Assembly: GCF_000192225.1 (NCBI RefSeq)
Contig: NZ_GL872413.1
Span: forward strand, 2,166,794 to 2,230,793
Direction of reading: 5' to 3'
DNA: 64,000 bases
DNA from: Capnocytophaga sp. oral taxon 338 str. F0234
GTDB taxonomy: Bacteria; Bacteroidota; Bacteroidia; Flavobacteriales; Flavobacteriaceae
This document shows, piece by piece, positions 59,953 to 64,000 of this stretch. Positions within the stretch are counted from its first letter, which is position 1, and the number at the start of each line of letters is the position of its first letter. A model generated the notes under the pieces. It saw only the letters and a list, made by a program, of their open reading frames with translations, searched no databases and had not been told where the DNA came from. A program made the position numbers and the translations under genes.

Positions 59953-60249
59953 ATGAGAACAAAAAAACAAGATGAAGTTTCTCTTTTTGAGTATGCCACT
60001 AAGGACCTACTAAAAGCTTTTTGCAAGAAACAAGACTTAATCCCTGATTATTCAGTTGGAGGGGATCGTATAGACATGTTTTACATTTCTGATTTCTTCT
60101 TCAGTATCTCGGATATATACTTTGACCTCAAGAGCAATCAACCTGTGAGGAAAATTGTAGAGTGGTATTATTACATCTCTGAGCATGATGTAAATATTAA
60201 TTACTACTCCTATTGCATGGGATTGAGAAAGGAGCAACTAAAAAAATGA
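59953..60249 (+). CDS. Small prophage protein
   Basis: A 98-residue protein (DLLKAFCKKQDLIPDYSVGGDRID, ISDIYFDLKSNQPVRKIVEWYYY). It is unrecognised, and follows dnaB with a gap of 10 bases. Confidence 0.65.
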   Translation: MRTKKQDEVSLFEYATKDLLKAFCKKQDLIPDYSVGGDRIDMFYISDFFFSISDIYFDLKSNQPVRKIVEWYYYISEHDVNINYYSYCMGLRKEQLKK

Positions 60250-60270
60250 TTAACGGTAAATTTGTGAAAG

Positions 60271-60708
60271 ATGAAAAATAACAACTACCCCAATTGGCTT
60301 GTCCCTTTTGATATAGCCTTTATGTTAGAACGAATAGGCTTTGATGAAAAATGTCTATTTGTATATCGTAAAAGCGATGAAATAAAATTCAAAATGGATT
60401 TAGATAAGGTATTTGAGGATACATCTGAATATTATTTTGAGGACTTAGAACCTTATGAGGAAGCTCCATTATTATGTATTCTATGCCCCACTTGGGAACA
60501 AGTCTTTGAGTGGTTCAGAGAGAAAGGTTTTGTAAGTTTTATCAAAATTGATAATCAGTCTATGTTTGACGAAGGTTGTTATTATTGCTATGTAATAAGC
60601 AATGAAAGAGGTAAGACGATAGATTGTAAAAGTGATTTTGACGATTACAAAGAAGCCCGTGAAGCCCTTGTAAAAGCTCTCATACAAACCTATAATATGC
60701 TAAATTAA
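60271..60708 (+). CDS. Prophage protein of unknown function
   Basis: A 145-residue acidic protein (PFDIAFMLERIGFDEKCLFVY, WEQVFEWFREKGFVSFIK, YKEAREALVKALIQTYN). Similar proteins occur in Bacteroidota phages; the function is unknown. A terminator follows. Confidence 0.65.
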   Translation: MKNNNYPNWLVPFDIAFMLERIGFDEKCLFVYRKSDEIKFKMDLDKVFEDTSEYYFEDLEPYEEAPLLCILCPTWEQVFEWFREKGFVSFIKIDNQSMFDEGCYYCYVISNERGKTIDCKSDFDDYKEAREALVKALIQTYNMLN

Positions 60709-60741
60709 TAGTATTTTATGAGTAAAAAATGAAGTTATAAG

Positions 60742-60775
60742 GAGGGTGAAAGCAAAATATTTACCCTCTTTATTT
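60742..60775 (+). terminator. Rho-independent terminator
   Basis: GAGGGTGAA with TTTACCCTC, followed by TTTATTT, 34 bases after the preceding stop. It probably ends the main early transcript. Confidence 0.75.
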
Positions 60776-60923
60776 ACCTGCTCTAAAATCACAATTTAAC
60801 AAAATAAAATAATATTTATTATCGTTTTTGCAAGTGTAAAAACACCCTTAATTTAACAATGCAAAACACCTATTACCAAATAGTTATGTTGATAACTTAT
60901 AGCGATAATTCAAATATTTTTCT

Positions 60924-60931
60924 TATCTTTG
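60924..60931 (+). promoter_or_regulatory. -7 box for the KilA-N/T5orf172 gene
   Basis: TATCTTTG after the terminator and 41 bases before the ATG at 60,973, suggesting a second early transcript. An upstream in-frame ATG (60,859) lies ahead of this box and is not used. Confidence 0.55.
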
Positions 60932-60972
60932 CACTTTGTAAGAATTTAACAATAAAAATCGTATTTTCAATT

Positions 60973-61716
60973 ATGAAAACCAATATCATAATGAAGAGTG
61001 CCGACCGCAACTTATTCGGCATAATTATCAAACAAAACACTAAAAACGGACAAAGTCTTTCTGTTACTGACCTTATGAAAGCATATGAAAAGGCACGTAT
61101 GCAATATGGCGGAGAAGAAAAAAACATACACGAAATAGTCAATAATAAAGGGTTTAAGGAAACAATTTACATAACATTAAACAGAATAGGAGTTGTTAAG
61201 TTACATATTGACGACTTCCTGAAAGAAGTTGATGATAAAGGACTTATTAAGGTTTTGAAATCTATAGGAATGTGGGAGACGTATGGGAGAGGTGATAACA
61301 AAGAAGTTTTTTGTAACCCATATATTTGGACACTTTTAGCCTTAGAACTACATCCCATGTTCTTTGTAGAATTAATGTTTAGTGCGGATTTGGAAGGGTT
61401 AGATACAGACAACTTCTTTTGCTTTGACGTTCCTGCAATGCTTCCTAAAAAGGAGGTTATGAAAACGTACTTATTTCAATCAGGAGATAAATATAAGATA
61501 GGAAAATCACGAGATGTTAATAGACGATTAGAGGAATTAGAGTTATATAACCCTGATATAAAATTAGTGTGTGAGATGATGGGAGATTTAGAAACTGAAC
61601 TACATGAAAAATATAAAAAATATCTGTATAAAAGAGAATGGTTTATTTTTGACAACGAAACTCTAAAATCAGTATTAAAAGATTTTAAACAAACAACTTC
61701 TAAGGGTAATTACTAA
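60973..61716 (+). CDS. KilA-N-like protein with C-terminal T5orf172/MUG113-type domain
   Basis: A 247-residue protein. The N-terminal part (about 1-135) is KilA-N-like, with KSADRNLFGIIIKQNTKNGQSLSVTDLMKAYEKAR and NPYIWTLLALELHP. The C-terminal 75 residues fit the T5orf172/MUG113 group of the GIY-YIG nuclease superfamily: TYLFQSGDKYKIGKSRDVNRRLEEL, then ETELHEKYKKYLYKREWF. The combination occurs in phages and large DNA viruses and may be a DNA-targeted nuclease or regulator. It is the second KilA-N protein of this prophage and is driven by its own promoter. Confidence 0.8.
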   Translation: MKTNIIMKSADRNLFGIIIKQNTKNGQSLSVTDLMKAYEKARMQYGGEEKNIHEIVNNKGFKETIYITLNRIGVVKLHIDDFLKEVDDKGLIKVLKSIGMWETYGRGDNKEVFCNPYIWTLLALELHPMFFVELMFSADLEGLDTDNFFCFDVPAMLPKKEVMKTYLFQSGDKYKIGKSRDVNRRLEELELYNPDIKLVCEMMGDLETELHEKYKKYLYKREWFIFDNETLKSVLKDFKQTTSKGNY

Positions 61717-61731
61717 TTACAAAGCAGCCTA

Positions 61732-62385
61732 ATGACAACAGACGTACTAACCCCCAAGATAAAGAGCAAAAACAACAAGCAATTAAAGAGGAGTTTTCGT
61801 ATAATGAGAGCATACCTACTTATTAAGATGGCTCATTTATATAGCCTCCGTTGTTTGAACCAATCGTTAATGAAGGCGAAGAATGACTATCATACAGCGG
61901 AGAATATATCCAATATGATAAATGAAGTATTCGGAGGACAAACCTCCCCTCAAGATTTTATCTGTGATAAGAATGAGCAGGCAGATAAGTGTATTAACCT
62001 CACTGAGGAGATGAAATCATACGAAGGGGTTCTTAACACACTAAAGATTAACCCTCAAGGTGTGTATGCCTTTTGTGCCGATGTAGAATATAATAACTCA
62101 GTCCCATTATTCAGTCGTTATGGGCAAATTGCTATGTATGTAATAGGGCATATTATGAATTATGACTTAGGTATGATAACCAAAGACGAAGCCTTAAAAA
62201 ATATACAGTACCTCAAGGATTTTGAATTTGCTCCTAAAAACCTATCTATGGTAACTCGTAAGATAGTGATTCAAGTAGAAGAAGCCTTTGGATTAGTCTC
62301 TTTGAGAAGAATTATAAGACGCTACAAAAAAGAGTACAAGGGCAAAAAATTTAAAGTGACAATAAAAAGTAATGTACCCTTATGA
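61732..62385 (+). CDS. Prophage protein of unknown function
   Basis: A 217-residue, mostly helical basic protein (MRAYLLIKMAHLYSLRCLNQSLMKAKNDYHTAENI). Its C-terminal end is Lys-rich. The family is not recognised. Its last 4 bases overlap the VRR-NUC gene start (ATGA). Confidence 0.65.
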   Translation: MTTDVLTPKIKSKNNKQLKRSFRIMRAYLLIKMAHLYSLRCLNQSLMKAKNDYHTAENISNMINEVFGGQTSPQDFICDKNEQADKCINLTEEMKSYEGVLNTLKINPQGVYAFCADVEYNNSVPLFSRYGQIAMYVIGHIMNYDLGMITKDEALKNIQYLKDFEFAPKNLSMVTRKIVIQVEEAFGLVSLRRIIRRYKKEYKGKKFKVTIKSNVPL

Positions 62386-62720
62386 AACACCAAGAAAGTA
62401 CCCTACAAACCCAATGCGTTAAGTGGTTCAGGCTCCAGTATCCGAACCTCATTATTTACGCTACTCCCAACGGAGGTTCTCGCAACTCCATAGAAGCAAA
62501 AAGACTCAAAGCAGAAGGAGTACTCGCAGGAGTAGCAGACTTGACTGTATTACTCCCTCATGGGAAGATTCTCTATATAGAGATGAAGGTAAAAGGAAAC
62601 AAGCAAACTCCTAATCAAAAAACCTTCCAACAAAAAGCAGAAGCTCTGGGGCATACCTACTATGTATGCTATTCCTTTGAGGAGTTTAAAGAGATTATCA
62701 CTAAGGAGATACAAGAATAA
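62382..62720 (+). CDS. VRR-NUC domain nuclease
   Basis: A 112-residue protein that is a single VRR-NUC domain: ESTLQTQCVKWFRLQYPN, ATPNGGSRNSIEAKRLKAEGVLAGVAD, then Asp53, Glu67 and Lys69 of the nuclease core (ADLTVLL...YIEMK). Phage members are Holliday-junction resolvases or structure-specific nucleases. Its place after the replication genes fits processing of recombination or packaging intermediates. Confidence 0.9.
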   Translation: MKHQESTLQTQCVKWFRLQYPNLIIYATPNGGSRNSIEAKRLKAEGVLAGVADLTVLLPHGKILYIEMKVKGNKQTPNQKTFQQKAEALGHTYYVCYSFEEFKEIITKEIQE

Positions 62721-62728
62721 AAAGTATT

Positions 62729-62980
62729 ATGCCCATGCTTGAAAAAATTAAAATAGCCATCGAGGATACTACTCTTGAGTTCATAAAAGACAGGGTTATT
62801 TATCTAAAACTGTTTTGTGGACTTGCCTGCAAACACTCCTTTTCCTCACAGAAGGAAATAGCCTTGTACTTAGGAATTTCCCCTGCAAGTGTTGCCTATT
62901 ACCGCAAGGAGCATAACAACATGCTATACATCACGGAATACGAACAACTATTCCATGAGGTAGAAGCAAAAATATTGTAA
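62729..62980 (+). CDS. Small helix-turn-helix protein
   Basis: An 83-residue protein with an HTH segment (SSQKEIALYLGISPASVAYYRKEHNN, about residues 38-63). It may be a late-gene regulator by position (after the replication genes), which is a guess. The stop is followed by a bidirectional hairpin. Confidence 0.7.
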   Translation: MPMLEKIKIAIEDTTLEFIKDRVIYLKLFCGLACKHSFSSQKEIALYLGISPASVAYYRKEHNNMLYITEYEQLFHEVEAKIL

Positions 62981-63026
62981 TTGATATTCGTTTTTAATCT
63001 ATTTTTGGTTAATGTTTTTCAACAGC

Positions 63027-63060
63027 AGCACCACTCCTAAGCTAAGGGGTGGTGCTTTCT
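63027..63060 (+). terminator. Terminator between convergent genes
   Basis: AGCACCAC with GTGGTGCT (63027-63034 and 63049-63056) and extra pairs, followed by TTCTTTT. The leftward RHH gene ends inside it. Confidence 0.75.
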
Positions 63061-63248
63061 TTTCCTTCTCCCCTCTCCTGCTCGTACTTCTCCTTGAGTT
63101 GAATAGCGTCTGCTTCCTTACGTACAAGGTACTCTATTAGGTTAGCTTGCGACATGCCTTTCTTCTCGGATAACAATTTTAGTAGAGTGATAAACTCCTC
63201 AGATACCCTAATATTTAAGGCTTTTCCTTTTATTCTTTCTCGTGCCAT
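63042..63248 (-). CDS. Ribbon-helix-helix DNA-binding protein
   Basis: A 68-residue protein with the RHH pattern: strand KALNIRVSEEF, helix ITLLKLLSEKKG and helix MSQANLIEYLVRKEA. Such proteins are repressors or antitoxins. The ATG at 63,248 follows a TACCTTTG box and an AGGAGC stretch, so a longer frame is rejected. It is divergent from the gene at 63,425 and may regulate it and itself through the AT-rich inverted repeats in between. Confidence 0.82.
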   Translation of the reverse strand: MARERIKGKALNIRVSEEFITLLKLLSEKKGMSQANLIEYLVRKEADAIQLKEKYEQERGEGKESTTP

Positions 63249-63267
63249 GCTCCTATTTATTTTTTTG

Positions 63268-63275
63268 CAAAGGTA
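63268..63275 (-). promoter_or_regulatory. -7 box for the RHH gene
   Basis: TACCTTTG on the minus strand, 20 bases before the ATG at 63248. Confidence 0.6.
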
Positions 63276-63372
63276 CATATATATTTTAATGTAAATATAT
63301 GTGTATATACATTTAACTCTACATATAGAAAGGTTTATGATTTTATTAACTATAAGTGTAGCTAAAAGTATA

Positions 63373-63380
63373 TACCTTTG
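63373..63380 (+). promoter_or_regulatory. -7 box for the 63,425 gene
   Basis: An exact TACCTTTG, divergent from the RHH promoter. Confidence 0.6.
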
Positions 63381-63424
63381 CACCATCAAAATGAAATAAG
63401 AACATTAATTAAAAATATACGAAT

Positions 63425-63877
63425 ATGAAAGCTAAAGTAATTAAAGTTGGTACAAATGTTTATACAGAAGACAACTACAAAGCATTAACAGAGGGGTACA
63501 AGGTTGTAAAAAATGAAGATGGTACAATCACCCTTTTTCAAGGTACTGTCAATAAAATACCTGTTACTATCATAGCTGATAGAAAAAGTAAAAATGATGT
63601 ATACACACTCAAAAATAGTCAATATATAGTACCTGTAAATATGCAAAAAGAGTTTTATGAAAACTACATTCTTAGAGAAACATCTCTTGAAAAAAACGCC
63701 CTCTGCAACAAAGGCAAACGAAAATTTGCACCTATGATTATAGAGGTTTTAGCTTGTGAAAATGCAATAAAAGCAGTAAGAGAGTTTAAAGAAGATTTTC
63801 TAAAAGTCAAAGAAGTACCAAGCGCCGAGCGCGGGCGTGCAAAAATTGAAATGCTTATGCAAAGAAAAGGTTTTTAA
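63425..63877 (+). CDS. Prophage protein of unknown function
   Basis: A 150-residue basic protein. The N-terminal half is beta-rich (AKVIKVGTNVYTEDNYKALTEGYKVV), the second half helical (ENAIKAVREFKEDFLKVKEV). No family is recognised. It begins a rightward unit after the RHH gene, so it may lead into another module beyond the window. Confidence 0.65.
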   Translation: MKAKVIKVGTNVYTEDNYKALTEGYKVVKNEDGTITLFQGTVNKIPVTIIADRKSKNDVYTLKNSQYIVPVNMQKEFYENYILRETSLEKNALCNKGKRKFAPMIIEVLACENAIKAVREFKEDFLKVKEVPSAERGRAKIEMLMQRKGF

Positions 63878-63938
63878 AAACACAGACCTAAGCAAGTCTA
63901 AAAACTGCTTTCTATCTTAAAAATCAATCAAAAATAAA

Positions 63939-64000
63939 ATGAATATGAAACCAATGAACAAAAAACAAGATGCTGCATTTACATACCTTATGCTACAATT
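63939..64000 (+). CDS. Start of a prophage gene (partial)
   Basis: A frame from an ATG at 63,939 (or 63,945), MNMKPMNKKQDAAFTYL, cut by the window end. Too short to identify. Confidence 0.45.
   Translation, partial: MNMKPMNKKQDAAFTYLMLQ

Larger units (their letters stand above)
43284..64000. mobile_element. Prophage, left part (continues past the window)
   Basis: From the tRNA-Arg fragment to the window end nearly all genes are phage-type: S24 repressor, RecT, KilA-N antirepressor, YopX, DnaB, orphan methyltransferase and VRR-NUC. Lysogeny genes run mostly leftward and early genes rightward. No integrase, terminase, portal, capsid or tail gene is seen, so these should lie to the right, together with attR and an intact tRNA-Arg. 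Confidence 0.9.

Overview
The window looks like the chromosome of a low-GC Bacteroidota of class Flavobacteriia, and Capnocytophaga is the best guess. The reasons are the AT-rich DNA, repeated promoters with the Bacteroidota -7 box TAnnTTTG, almost no Shine-Dalgarno sites, a TonB-dependent receptor/DUF4249 lipoprotein pair, and an alpha-oxoamine synthase of the sphingolipid/capnine type. The genus is inferred from gene content, not proven.

The first 43.2 kb is mostly ordinary chromosome. At the left edge is the start of a DUF6291 gene, a phage/element replication family. It is followed by an M1 peptidase, sufE with a SufT-like gene and kdsB, a BNR/VPS10-type secreted protein, a Nudix hydrolase, a DUF2795 gene, cvpA, two SurA-type chaperone genes, mdh and a cardiolipin synthase. 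Next come a large SUKH+SUFU immunity-type protein, the SRP RNA, a secreted nuclease, and a five-gene operon (MetX-like hydrolase, LolA-like, lipoprotein, FabZ-like, unknown) that recalls flexirubin/aryl-polyene accessory genes. Then follow an orphan S24-type repressor, an acyl-CoA thioesterase, rarA, ogt, an RBBP9-type hydrolase, the oxoamine synthase, the TonB receptor pair, a cysteine desulfurase, a MacB-type permease, a small SUFU/DUF4298/META islet, a MuiA-like gene, surE, and a CreD operon with its winged-helix regulator. Intergenic spaces carry a dispersed repeat family.

At 43,284 a 45-base 3' fragment of tRNA-Arg(ACG) marks the left attachment site of a prophage that fills the rest of the window and continues past it. 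No integrase or late gene is seen. The lysogeny end has a YoeB-like toxin with a probable antitoxin, an HsdR-N-type nuclease, an S24 repressor with a duplicated N-terminal unit, a secreted cargo protein and small membrane proteins. Three 17-bp sites of the form TACGA-N7-TCGTA lie at the two lysogeny-region promoters and are good operator candidates. The early module reads rightward: small unknown genes, DUF1351-RecT-MBL nuclease, an SSB-like DUF3127 protein, a KilA-N antirepressor, YopX, an orphan methyltransferase, a DUF6291 replication protein with two truncated relatives, DnaB, a second KilA-N protein joined to a T5orf172-like domain, a VRR-NUC nuclease and small regulators.

The most unusual signal is a pair of tRNA-like minihelices (54,446-54,495 and 55,875-55,921). 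Each has a canonical T arm stacked on an acceptor-like stem but no anticodon arm, and they lie in successive gaps of the prophage early operon. Other points worth a second look are the operator set, the in-frame TAG at 49,680, the eroded replication-initiator genes and the orphan poly-immunity proteins.
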